Positions 17,729 to 29,665 of a stretch of DNA of 52,364 nt are shown piece after piece (the stretch's first letter is position 1; every line of letters begins with the position of its first letter). Position numbers and translations under genes: made by a program. Source of the stretch: Burkholderiales bacterium (lineage in GTDB: Bacteria > Pseudomonadota > Gammaproteobacteria > Burkholderiales > SG8-39). The notes beneath the pieces are model-generated. The model did not search any database and was not told the DNA's origin. It worked only from the letters and a program-made list of their open reading frames with translations. The stretch spans positions 377 to 52,740 of the forward strand of contig JAOAEA010000026.1 in assembly GCA_026417035.1 (NCBI GenBank), read 5' to 3'.

Positions 17729-19234
17729 ATGATCATCAACTTCATCGCGACCGCACGCGGCGCCGCGGCTGCCGACGAGCCGAGCGCCGAAGAGCTCGCG
17801 GCCTGGCTCGCGACGCTACCGATGCACGACCCGTCCGGTGCGGCGCGGCTCCTCATCGAGCGGCTGGTGACGCTGAACCGGCGCCCCCAGGGCGCGCGCG
17901 GCCGGGTGCGCCTGCTCGACATGCTGCGGGAGCGGGTCGAGACCCTCGTGCCGCGCCTCGACCGGAATCTCGCCGGCGCGGCGCTGCCGCTCGCGCCGCC
18001 GCTGCGCGAGACCGCCTACCTCATCGAGAAACTGCTCAAGGAGCTCGGCGCCGGCTACGCCGCCGCGGTGACGCAGACGCCGCGCGCCTGGCTCGCATTC
18101 GGCCTGAAGCGCCAGATCCAGGCGCCGCTCGCCCACGCGATCGACCTCGCCGCACGGCGCCTCGCGCTCACCCACAGGCTCTATGCCCGCAGTCCCGGAG
18201 GCATCTGGGCGGAACTGCATCTGCTCTACGGGCTCGCTCGCGAGCTCGCGCTCGACCAGCGCGAGCCGGAGCCCGCGGGCCGCAGCCCGGCAGTGGCGTA
18301 CCGCGACGCGCTGCTCATCGCTTTCGCGGAGCCGGCCCGGCTGATGTCGGGCGAGCTCGCGCTCGTGCAAGACTATCTCGCGCGCTTCGGCAGCCTCGCC
18401 GAGCTCGTCGATGCGGCGCCCGACGCGAAGCCGCGCGGCGTGTTCGTCATCGACCCGCGCCGCGACCGGCCCGGCGTGGCCGCCGCGAAGCGCAAGGAGG
18501 GCGACGACGCCCCCGGCGCGCGCTTCCTCGTGACGCGCGCGCTCGTCGAGCGCATCGAATCGCAATTCGTTCGCCTGCAGAGCGGCGTGAGCCCCGACAC
18601 GCTCGGCCTGCCCGAATCGGCGCGGTCCGTCGCGTACCGCGCCCTCATGCGGCGACTGGCAGCGAACTGGCGCGGCGACAAGCGCAGGCGCTCGGCCCGG
18701 TTGCGCTTCCACCCGCGTGTCGACGTGCAATTCGGCCTCGGCGAGGCGTGGGATGCGCTGGGCAGCGCGAGCCCCTGCGCGCCGGCCCGCACCGCGAGCG
18801 AATGGGTCATCGCGAACGAGAGCGCCGCAGGGTTCGCGCTGCGGCTGATGAGCGGGGCGGCAGGCCAGGTCGCCGTGGGCGACGTCGTGCTCGTCCGGTC
18901 CCGCGAGCGGGGGCGCCATTACCTCTGCATGGTCCGCCGCGTGGTTTCCAACAACCCCGACCACCTCGAGATCGGCCTGCAGCAGCTCGCCCCGCGCGTG
19001 CACGCCGCCGTCGCGACGCTCGAGCCAGGCGGGCGGGGCGAGGCGCTGAAGGTCCTCTTCTGTCCGGCGCTGCCGGCACGCAACCAGCCGGCGATGCTGG
19101 TCGTCGCCGACGGCGCACGCAGGAGCCGGCGCGAGCTCTATCTCAAGCGGGCTCAGGGCCTCGCTCCGGTCCGCGTCCAGCGCGTCGCGGAACGGACCAC
19201 GGCCGTCGAGCTGCTGGAGATCGGCGCGGCCTGA
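17729..19234 (+). CDS. PilZ-like (probable c-di-GMP-binding) protein, FimW-like, copy 1
   Basis: A 501-residue soluble protein. The N-terminal half is alpha-helical (WLATLPMHDPSGAARLLIER, LVTLNRR) and resembles FimW-type proteins of surface-attached Pseudomonas. The C-terminal domain has the two c-di-GMP contact motifs of PilZ proteins: RxxxR at residues 320-324 (RRSAR) and NxSxxG at 363-368 (NESAAG). A sigma-54 promoter lies upstream. A paralog of nearly equal length follows. The PilZ call is motif-based and the FimW link is memory of the family layout, so function is inferred: a c-di-GMP receptor in pilus or surface behaviour. Confidence 0.65.
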   Translation: MIINFIATARGAAAADEPSAEELAAWLATLPMHDPSGAARLLIERLVTLNRRPQGARGRVRLLDMLRERVETLVPRLDRNLAGAALPLAPPLRETAYLIEKLLKELGAGYAAAVTQTPRAWLAFGLKRQIQAPLAHAIDLAARRLALTHRLYARSPGGIWAELHLLYGLARELALDQREPEPAGRSPAVAYRDALLIAFAEPARLMSGELALVQDYLARFGSLAELVDAAPDAKPRGVFVIDPRRDRPGVAAAKRKEGDDAPGARFLVTRALVERIESQFVRLQSGVSPDTLGLPESARSVAYRALMRRLAANWRGDKRRRSARLRFHPRVDVQFGLGEAWDALGSASPCAPARTASEWVIANESAAGFALRLMSGAAGQVAVGDVVLVRSRERGRHYLCMVRRVVSNNPDHLEIGLQQLAPRVHAAVATLEPGGRGEALKVLFCPALPARNQPAMLVVADGARRSRRELYLKRAQGLAPVRVQRVAERTTAVELLEIGAA

Positions 19235-19314
19235 CCGGCCTGTCGTACCGCCGACACTCCCGACGCTCCCGTCACAGCGCCGTCGGCGCCGCCCCGGGGA
19301 CCACCCCGGGCGTC

Positions 19315-19328
19315 GTGAAATACTTCAC
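19315..19328. promoter_or_regulatory. Inverted repeat GTGAA-N4-TTCAC
   Basis: GTGAA-ATAC-TTCAC is exact and lies 132 bases upstream of the second sigma-54 -24/-12 element. That is the usual distance for an enhancer bound by an NtrC-type activator. The identity of a binding protein is unknown. Confidence 0.4.
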
Positions 19329-19459
19329 ACGTCCGCCGCGCCCGCCACGGCCACGAAGCACGCGGACGATATCTTGCGGCCCGGCCCGTCCGGCCGGCAC
19401 CAGCGCGAGATGAAATATTCCCGAACCTCGTCCGAACATCCGCCGCGACACCGGGCGCG

Positions 19460-19475
19460 TGGCATATCGATTGCA
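19460..19475 (+). promoter_or_regulatory. Sigma-54 promoter of the second PilZ-like gene
   Basis: TGGCATA-TCGA-TTGCA again matches TGGCAYR-N4-TTGCW with GG and GC 10 bases apart. Transcription should begin near 19486, about 40 bases before the coding start at 19527. The rest of the 292-base gap (19235-19526) holds the GTGAA/TTCAC repeat and no gene. Confidence 0.78.
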
Positions 19476-19526
19476 GGAGACGGCTCAGGCTGTTCAACAA
19501 CACATACAAGCTGACGGGAGCCGGGA

Positions 19527-21038
19527 ATGTCGCTGCAACTGAGTCTGCCGCCGACCGGAGCCGGGAAGGTCCGGCCGTTCGACCTCGCGCCCGAGGCCAT
19601 CCCAGCGTGGCTCGCCAGGCTCCCCGACGACGATGCGCCCGCTGCGGGACGCGCCCTACTCGAAGAGCTCGAGCGCCTCAACGGCACGCGGATGCGCGCC
19701 GCGACGCGCCAGGACGCCGCCGAGCTCTTCCTCGCGCGCGCCAACCGGATCCTGCCCGCACTCGACGGGCGGCTCGCCCGGGCGACGCTGCCGCTGTCGA
19801 CGGACTCCCGCTCGGCCGCCGCGATCGCCGAAGAGCTCCTCGTCCAGCTCGCGTACAGCTACAAACTGCTCCTCGTCGAACAGGGCCGCCGCCTGTTCGG
19901 GTTCGCCTCGAGCGGCCGGGCGCTCGTCCCGGTCGTGCGCGCGATGCAGCTCCTCGCGCGACGCCTGCAGGTCGGCTACCGCATGTACGCCTCCAATCCG
20001 AAAGGCGTGTGGTCGGAGCTGCACGAGCTCTACCACTTCGCATCCCGCCGAGGGCTCGCGGGCAAGGCGCTCCCCGGCGAGACCGATACCCCCGCGTCGA
20101 TCTACCGCAACGCCCTGCTCGTGGCGTTCTCCGATCCGCTCAAGATGATGCAGGGCGACCTGGACCGGCTGAACGCGTACCTGGAGCGTTTCGGCGACCT
20201 CGCCTCGCTCTCCCCGGCCGGCCAGCAGCGCCCCGGCCAGGGGCTCTTCCTCATCAAGCCGCAGCGCGACCTTCCCGGTTACGCGCTCGCGAAGCGGCAT
20301 CACCCGATGCCGCAGGGCCACGACCTGATCCTCAACACCCTGCCCTTGGCGGAGCGGCTGCTCGACCAGCTCGCCAAGCTCGCGGCCGGCGAACGTGCGC
20401 CGACGATGGGGTTGCCCGAGGATGGCGACGAGCCCGCGTTCCGCGACCTGATGGGGCGGCTCGTGAAACACTGGGGGGCCGTGCCGAACCGCCGGTTCAC
20501 GCGGCTGCGCACGCATGCCCGCGTCGAGATCTCCGTCGGCCTGCGCGGCATCTGGGAGTTCCTCGAGCGTCAGGGCAAGCCGGCGCCCGACGGCGGCGAG
20601 TGGCTCGTGACGAACGAGAGCCCGCGCGGCTTCGCGCTGCTCCACCTCTCCGGCCCGATCGAGCCGATCCGCGTCGGCGAGGTGGTGGGCATCCGCACGC
20701 GCGACAGCCGCACCTGCCACGTGTGCGTCGTGCGCTGGGTACTCGCGGACAAGCCCGATCACCTGGAGCTCGGGCTCGAGGAGATCGCCCCCACGGCGCG
20801 GCCCGTCTCGATTCGCAAGGCTCGCGACGCGGAGAGCGAGCCCGCGGAGCCCGTCCTGCTGCTCCCCGAGGTGCCTTCGCTCAACCAGGCGCCGGCGCTG
20901 CTTGCGCCGCTGGTCCCGCTCGACTCCACCTGCGAGCTGAACCTCGGCGAGCTCCAGTCGAAGCTCCGCGTGCGCGCGACGCGGCTTCTCGAGCGCACGG
21001 TGAGCGTTCAGGTGGTCCAGTTCAGCGCCGTCACCTAA
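19527..21038 (+). CDS. PilZ-like (probable c-di-GMP-binding) protein, FimW-like, copy 2
   Basis: A 503-residue paralog of the preceding gene with the same layout: helical N-terminal half (WLARLPDDDAPAAGRALLEE, LERLNG) and C-terminal PilZ-like domain. It has RxxxR at 322-326 (RRFTR) and NxSxxG at 363-368 (NESPRG), the latter at the same residue positions as in copy 1. The two copies differ widely elsewhere, so the duplication is old. It has its own sigma-54 promoter, and the ATG follows GGGAGCCGGGA. Both copies keep c-di-GMP motifs, which argues against one being a relic. Function is inferred, as for copy 1. Confidence 0.65.
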   Translation: MSLQLSLPPTGAGKVRPFDLAPEAIPAWLARLPDDDAPAAGRALLEELERLNGTRMRAATRQDAAELFLARANRILPALDGRLARATLPLSTDSRSAAAIAEELLVQLAYSYKLLLVEQGRRLFGFASSGRALVPVVRAMQLLARRLQVGYRMYASNPKGVWSELHELYHFASRRGLAGKALPGETDTPASIYRNALLVAFSDPLKMMQGDLDRLNAYLERFGDLASLSPAGQQRPGQGLFLIKPQRDLPGYALAKRHHPMPQGHDLILNTLPLAERLLDQLAKLAAGERAPTMGLPEDGDEPAFRDLMGRLVKHWGAVPNRRFTRLRTHARVEISVGLRGIWEFLERQGKPAPDGGEWLVTNESPRGFALLHLSGPIEPIRVGEVVGIRTRDSRTCHVCVVRWVLADKPDHLELGLEEIAPTARPVSIRKARDAESEPAEPVLLLPEVPSLNQAPALLAPLVPLDSTCELNLGELQSKLRVRATRLLERTVSVQVVQFSAVT

Positions 21039-21081
21039 CGCGTCGCTCCCGCGCGGCCGCGCCGCCAGGCGCGCGCCGGGG

Positions 21082-23682
<2,601 letters not shown>

Positions 23683-23686
<4 letters not shown>

Positions 23687-24039
23687 GCGCGCGCGCGCTC
23701 GCGGCCGCGGCGACCGTTCTGCTCGTCGGGCTGATCGCGCTCGGGCTCGCCTGGGAACTCGTGCTCGCGCCGCTGCGTCCCGGCGGCTCGTGGCTCGCGC
23801 TGAAGGTGCTGCCGCTCGCCGCCGCCCTGCCGGGTTTCCTGAGGCGTCGCCGTTACACCTTCCAGTGGATGTCGATGCTCGTGCTCGTGTATCTGGCCGA
23901 GGGCATCGTGCGCGCGTGGTCCGAGCAGGGCGCCTCGCGGACGCTCGCCGCCGCACAGACCGCGCTCGCGGCCCTGCTCTTTCTCGCCGCGGCCCTGTAC
24001 GCGCGCGCGACGCGGCCGGGCGCGGCGCGGCCCGTTTAG
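23683..24039 (+). CDS. DUF2069 family membrane protein
   Basis: A 118-residue membrane protein with four hydrophobic segments (ALAAAATVLLVGLIALGLAW; LALKVLPLAAALPGF; FQWMSMLVLVYLAEGIV; LAALLFLAAALYA). It matches DUF2069, often encoded beside wrbA; function unknown. GTG start at 23683 overlaps the stop of the HugZ-like gene as GTGA. The 123 bases after it, up to the convergent AdoMet decarboxylase-like gene, hold no gene or clear signal. Confidence 0.83.
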
Positions 24040-24162
24040 CGGCGCGGGGCGAGAGGGGTCGCGCCCCATCGAGTCGTTTCGCGTCGGGGACGCCGCGCTG
24101 CGGTCGCGCCCGGACTGGCCCGTGCCGGCCGTGGCGCGGCCTCACCGCTTCCCGTCACCGTC

Positions 24163-24522
24163 CTAGAACGAGGCGAACTCCGGCTCGCCGGCCACGGCGA
24201 AGAAGCGGCGTGTGAACTCGACCGCCGCGGCGGGCGTGAACGGCTTGCACGTGAAGACAACCACCGAGAAGAAGCGCGCCGCGGTCCAGACGTAGAGCGC
24301 GATCCCCGAATCGACGAGTGGCAGGAACGCGTCGTAGCCCTGGTTCCCGGGCTTGCCCTGGCCGCCGGGCGAATGCACCGTCGGCTCGCCGTAGGCGCGC
24401 AGGCCGAGGTGCGCGGCGAGACCCGTGAGGTAGGCGCGCACCTCGGGCTCGCCGACGTCGCGCCCGTAGCGGCCCTCGATGAGGAGCCGCTGGCGGAAGA
24501 TCTCGGGCGCGAGGTCCTTCAC
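24163..24522 (-). CDS. S-adenosylmethionine decarboxylase-like protein (possible neofunctionalised pyruvoyl decarboxylase)
   Basis: A 119-residue protein resembling prokaryotic AdoMet decarboxylase (SpeH). The segment VDSGIALYVWT aligns with the ESHISIHTWP self-cleavage motif, and FTCKPF aligns with the catalytic-Cys motif DVFTCG. Ser72 and Cys92 are 20 residues apart, as Ser63 and Cys83 are in SpeH. The processing His68 is replaced by Tyr77, and ESH by DSG. An unusual loop (HSPGGQGKPGNQGYD) precedes the site. It starts 12 bases after leuA and is probably co-transcribed. Some AdoMet decarboxylase homologues decarboxylate arginine or ornithine; whether this one cleaves itself is unknown. Confidence 0.6.
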   Translation of the reverse strand: MKDLAPEIFRQRLLIEGRYGRDVGEPEVRAYLTGLAAHLGLRAYGEPTVHSPGGQGKPGNQGYDAFLPLVDSGIALYVWTAARFFSVVVFTCKPFTPAAAVEFTRRFFAVAGEPEFASF

Positions 24523-24534
24523 GGCAGCCCCGGC

Positions 24535-26085
24535 TCAGGGCGTCGGCTGCGAGGTCTGCGGATGCAGCCGCTCGCTGCCGTGCAGCTTGTTCAGCGCGTT
24601 GATGTAGGCCTTGGCGGAGGCGACGATGATGTCGGTGTCCGCGCCGACGCCGTTCACGATGCGCCCGGCTTTCGCGAGCCGCACCGTGACCTCGCCCTGC
24701 GATTCGGTGCCGTGGGTGACCGCGTTCACTGAGTACAGAAGGAGCTCCGTGCCGCTCTTCGCCACGCGCTCGATCGCCTTGAAGGTCGCGTCGACTGGCC
24801 CGTCCCCGTCCGCGGCCGTGCGGCGCTCGGCGCCGCCCTCGGCGAGCACGACCTCCGCGTGCGGCCGCTCGCCCATGCCGCTCGCCTGGTGCATGGTGAC
24901 GAGCTTCCAGTGCTCCGGCGCGGAGCTCACCGCCTCGTCGGAGACGAGGGCGTGCAGGTCCTCGTCGAAGATCTCCGACTTCTTGTCCGCGAGGTCCTTG
25001 AACTTCTGGAAGGCGACGTTCACGGCCTCCTCGCTGTCGAGCTCGATGCCGAGCTCCTTGAGGCGCTGCTTGAACGCGTTGCGCCCCGAGAGCTTGCCGA
25101 GGACGATCTTGTTGGCCGACCAGCCGACGTCCTCGGCGGTCATGATCTCGTAGGTCTGCCGCGCCTTCAGCACGCCGTCCTGGTGGATCCCGGAGGCGTG
25201 GGCGAAGGCGTTGGCGCCGACGACCGCCTTGTTCGGCTGCACCACGAAGCCGGTGATCTGCGAGACGAGCCGCGACGCCGGGACGATCTGGGTCGTGTCG
25301 ATCCGCGTCTCCAGGCCGAAGAAGTCCTTGCGGGTCTTCACCGCCATCACCACCTCCTCGAGCGAGGTGTTGCCGGCGCGCTCGCCGAGCCCGTTGATCG
25401 TGCACTCCACCTGCCGCGCGCCGCCGACCTTGACGCCGGCGAGCGAGTTCGCCACGGCCATGCCGAGGTCGTTGTGGCAATGCACCGACCAGACCGCCCG
25501 GTCCGAGTTCGGGATGCGCTCACGGAGCGTGCGGATGAACTCGCCGTACTGCTGCGGCACGGCGTAGCCGACGGTGTCGGCGATGTTGATGGTGCGCGCG
25601 CCCTCCGCGATCACCGCCTCGAGCACCCGGCACAGGAAGTCGATCTCGGAGCGGCTCCCGTCCTCGGGCGAGAACTCGACGTCGTCGCAGTGCTGCCGCG
25701 CGAAGCGCACCGCGAGCTTCGCCTGCTCCAGGACCTGCTCGGGCGTCATGCGCAGCTTCTTCTCCATGTGCAACGGGCTCGTGGCGATGAAGGTGTGGAT
25801 GCGCCAGCGCTTCGCGCCGCGCAGCGCCTCGACGCCGCGCGAGATGTCGCGGTCGTTCGCGCGGCACAGCCCGGCGACGGTCGAGTCCTTGATCGCGCCG
25901 GCGATCGCGCGCACCGCCTCGAAGTCGCCGTTCGAGGCCGCGGGGAAGCCCGCCTCGATGACATCGACGCGCAGCCGCTCGAGCTGCTTCGCGATGCGCA
26001 GCTTCTCCTCCTTGGTCATGGAGGCGCCGGGGCTCTGCTCGCCGTCGCGCAACGTCGTGTCGAAGATGATGAGGCGGTCGGTCAT
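24535..26085 (-). CDS. leuA: 2-isopropylmalate synthase
   Basis: This enzyme condenses acetyl-CoA with 2-ketoisovalerate, the first committed step to leucine. The 516 residues contain the TIM barrel with [16 protein letters not shown], the metal motif [12 protein letters not shown], and a C-terminal LeuA dimer domain that binds leucine for feedback control (from about residue 375). The start follows an AGGAG site. A Leu-rich leader peptide and a promoter lie upstream, so attenuation by leucine supply is likely. Confidence 0.97.
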   Translation of the reverse strand: MTDRLIIFDTTLRDGEQSPGASMTKEEKLRIAKQLERLRVDVIEAGFPAASNGDFEAVRAIAGAIKDSTVAGLCRANDRDISRGVEALRGAKRWRIHTFIATSPLHMEKKLRMTPEQVLEQAKLAVRFARQHCDDVEFSPEDGSRSEIDFLCRVLEAVIAEGARTINIADTVGYAVPQQYGEFIRTLRERIPNSDRAVWSVHCHNDLGMAVANSLAGVKVGGARQVECTINGLGERAGNTSLEEVVMAVKTRKDFFGLETRIDTTQIVPASRLVSQITGFVVQPNKAVVGANAFAHASGIHQDGVLKARQTYEIMTAEDVGWSANKIVLGKLSGRNAFKQRLKELGIELDSEEAVNVAFQKFKDLADKKSEIFDEDLHALVSDEAVSSAPEHWKLVTMHQASGMGERPHAEVVLAEGGAERRTAADGDGPVDATFKAIERVAKSGTELLLYSVNAVTHGTESQGEVTVRLAKAGRIVNGVGADTDIIVASAKAYINALNKLHGSERLHPQTSQPTP

Positions 26086-26135
26086 GGGGGTGCTCCTGTC
26101 GTCCTGGCTCGGGATGGATCGATGCCTGCCGCGGC

Positions 26136-26158
26136 GCCCTTGCGGGCCCCGCGCGGGG
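26136..26158 (-). promoter_or_regulatory. Competing hairpins between leader peptide and leuA
   Basis: On the minus strand, the self-complementary CCCCGCGCGGGG (26147-26158) is followed by GCCC-GCAA-GGGC (26136-26147). The two share a base, so they could compete. No U tract follows, so a classical Rho-independent attenuator is not evident; translation or Rho-based attenuation is possible. Confidence 0.35.
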
Positions 26159-26186
26159 TACAGCCGGATTGTCTGAGGGAGGTGTG

Positions 26187-26276
26187 CTAGCGCGCGAGGC
26201 GCAGCAGCAGCGCGGCCCGCCCGCTCGCTAGCGGAAGGCCGGGGAGAAGCGTGAGCGATGCGATGACGCTCGGCAT
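26187..26276 (-). CDS. leuL: Leu-rich leader peptide of leuA
   Basis: A 29-residue reading frame 101 bases before leuA: it contains 9 leucines, including LLLRL near the end (residues 23-27), the pattern expected of a transcription-attenuation leader that senses leucyl-tRNA. The ATG at 26276 lies 7 bases after a good -10 box, so the message would be leaderless or nearly so. The symbol leuL is used by analogy. A chance reading frame is possible, but the position, composition and promoter agree. Confidence 0.65.
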   Translation of the reverse strand: MPSVIASLTLLPGLPLASGRAALLLRLAR

Positions 26277-26283
26277 GCGACCG

Positions 26284-26312
26284 AATATAGCGGCATTGCC
26301 GCGGCGGCGCAA
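26284..26312 (-). promoter_or_regulatory. Sigma-70 promoter for leuL-leuA
   Basis: On the minus strand, TTGCGC (26312-26307) and TATATT (26289-26284) are separated by 17 bases. The leader ATG begins 8 bases downstream of the -10 box, so transcription should begin at or just before it. This gives leuA a promoter separate from pssA. Confidence 0.6.
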
Positions 26313-26353
26313 CCGCCCCCCGGGGGGGGCCGCCGGCCGCGCCCCCCGCGCTC

Positions 26354-27115
26354 TCAGAGCGGCGGGCGCGGCCGCCGCTGCCGGGCGAGCCAGAGCACGT
26401 AACCCGACAGCCCGTAGAGCACGAAGACGCCGAACAGCACCGTCGGCGGATCGAAGGAGACGAGCACGATCGCGAACAGGATCGCCAGCACCGCCGCGAA
26501 GGGGACGCTGCGCCTCAGGTCGATGTCCTTGCCGCTGTAGAAGGGCGCCGTGGTCACCATCGACACCCCCGCGAACAGGGTCACCGCGAACGCGGCCCAG
26601 CGGACGAGGTCGTCGGGGCGGAAACCGAAGTCCACGATCATCCAGATGAAGCCGGCGACGAGCGCCGCCGCGGCAGGGCTGGGCAGCCCCTGGAAGTAGC
26701 GCTTGTCGACCACGCCGATGTTGGTGTTGAAGCGCGCGAGCCGGAGCGCCGCGCCGGCGCAGTAGACGAACGCCGCGATCCAGCCGAGCCGGCCGAGGGG
26801 CCGCAGCGCCCACTCGTACATCACGAGCGCGGGCGCCGCCCCGAACGACACCATGTCCGACAGGCTGTCGTACTGCTCGCCGAACTCGCTCTGCGTGCGC
26901 GTGAGCCGCGCGACCCGGCCGTCGAGGCCGTCGAGCACCATGGCGACGAAGATGGCGACCACCGAGTGCTCCCAGCGGCCGTTCATCGCCTGCACGATCG
27001 CGTAGAACCCGGCGAAGAGGGCCGCGGTCGTGAAGAGGTTGGGCAGGATGTAGATGCCCCGGCGGCGCAGCGCGCCCCGGAGCAGCCCCCTACGCGGAGA
27101 GCGCAGTTCCGCCAC
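26354..27115 (-). CDS. pssA: CDP-diacylglycerol-serine O-phosphatidyltransferase
   Basis: This integral membrane enzyme makes phosphatidylserine, the precursor of phosphatidylethanolamine. The 253 residues contain the CDP-alcohol phosphotransferase motif spread over [11 protein letters not shown] and [12 protein letters not shown], and multiple membrane helices (for example [12 protein letters not shown]). The C-terminus ends in a Pro/Arg-rich tail. It follows psd, 150 bases away across a very GC-rich gap without evident signals; the two act in consecutive steps. Confidence 0.95.
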   Translation of the reverse strand: MAELRSPRRGLLRGALRRRGIYILPNLFTTAALFAGFYAIVQAMNGRWEHSVVAIFVAMVLDGLDGRVARLTRTQSEFGEQYDSLSDMVSFGAAPALVMYEWALRPLGRLGWIAAFVYCAGAALRLARFNTNIGVVDKRYFQGLPSPAAAALVAGFIWMIVDFGFRPDDLVRWAAFAVTLFAGVSMVTTAPFYSGKDIDLRRSVPFAAVLAILFAIVLVSFDPPTVLFGVFVLYGLSGYVLWLARQRRPRPPL

Positions 27116-27265
27116 GAGATCCCCGTCTTCCTCCCGACCGCCGCCGCGGGCTTCAGCCGACCGCGACGCGCGGGGCCCGCGGCCCCCGCGGATCCGTGCG
27201 GCCGGCCGGCCGGCGCGCGTCCGGATCGGTCCCGATTGGCCCTGCAGCGTCCTGCGCCACGCTCC

Positions 27266-27907
27266 TCAAAGCTCCGCGACGACGGTTTCGGTAGCGTACA
27301 CCTTCTGCCCGAGCTCGACCCTGATTCCCGCGGTCGGCGGCAGATAGAGGTCCACGCGCGAGCCGAACCGGATGAAGCCGAACCGGTCGCCGCGCCGCAG
27401 TCGGTCGCCCTCCTTCACGTAACAGAGGATCCGGCGGGCGATGAGCCCCGCCACCTGCACGGTGGTGACGTCCGCGCCGGACGCCGTGCGCAGCCACAGG
27501 GCGTTGCGCTCGTTCTCGAGCGAGGCCTTGTCGAGGTCGGCGTTCAGGAACTTCCCGGCGTTGTACCAGACTTTCTTCACCTCGCCGTCCACCGGGGAGC
27601 GGTTGGAGTGGACGTTGAAGACGTTCATGAAGACGCTCACCTTGGTGGCGTCGCGCTCGAGATACGGGTCGCGCGCGCGCTCGACCGCCACGATCCGGCC
27701 GTCGGCCGGGCACACGACCGTGCGCTCGCTGCCGGGCACCGTCCGCGGCGGGTCGCGGAAGAACTGCAGGACGAAGACGATCCAGAGCCACACCGGCGCC
27801 GACCAGGCCCAGCCCGCGAGGTAGGCGACCGCCAACGCGAGCGCGATGCTCCCGGCGAGGAAGGGCCAGCCCTCGCGAGCGATGATCGGATAGGGGTAGT
27901 TCGACAT
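27266..27907 (-). CDS. psd: Phosphatidylserine decarboxylase proenzyme
   Basis: This pyruvoyl enzyme converts phosphatidylserine to phosphatidylethanolamine at the inner membrane. The 213 residues are the short PSD-A type, with an N-terminal membrane region ([17 protein letters not shown]) and a self-cleavage site at [10 protein letters not shown] near the C-terminus, where the Ser becomes the pyruvoyl group. It lies between ilvC and pssA, the usual betaproteobacterial arrangement. Confidence 0.95.
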   Translation of the reverse strand: MSNYPYPIIAREGWPFLAGSIALALAVAYLAGWAWSAPVWLWIVFVLQFFRDPPRTVPGSERTVVCPADGRIVAVERARDPYLERDATKVSVFMNVFNVHSNRSPVDGEVKKVWYNAGKFLNADLDKASLENERNALWLRTASGADVTTVQVAGLIARRILCYVKEGDRLRRGDRFGFIRFGSRVDLYLPPTAGIRVELGQKVYATETVVAEL

Positions 27908-27959
27908 CGAGGGCTCGTCGTTCGCGTTCGCGGGGCGCGCGGTTCCCGCCGGTGCGCGG

Positions 27960-27983
27960 CCGGCGGGGGAGCACCCCCGCCGG
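27960..27983 (-). terminator. Strong hairpin after ilvC
   Basis: CCGGCGGGGG-AGCA-CCCCCGCCGG forms a perfect 10-bp stem, 30 bases after the ilvC stop. No U tract follows on the minus strand, so it may be a weak terminator, an mRNA stabiliser or a processing site between ilvC and psd. Confidence 0.45.
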
Positions 27984-28012
27984 GCCGTCGGGTCCGACGG
28001 GACGCGGTTTCG

Positions 28013-29665
<1,653 letters not shown>

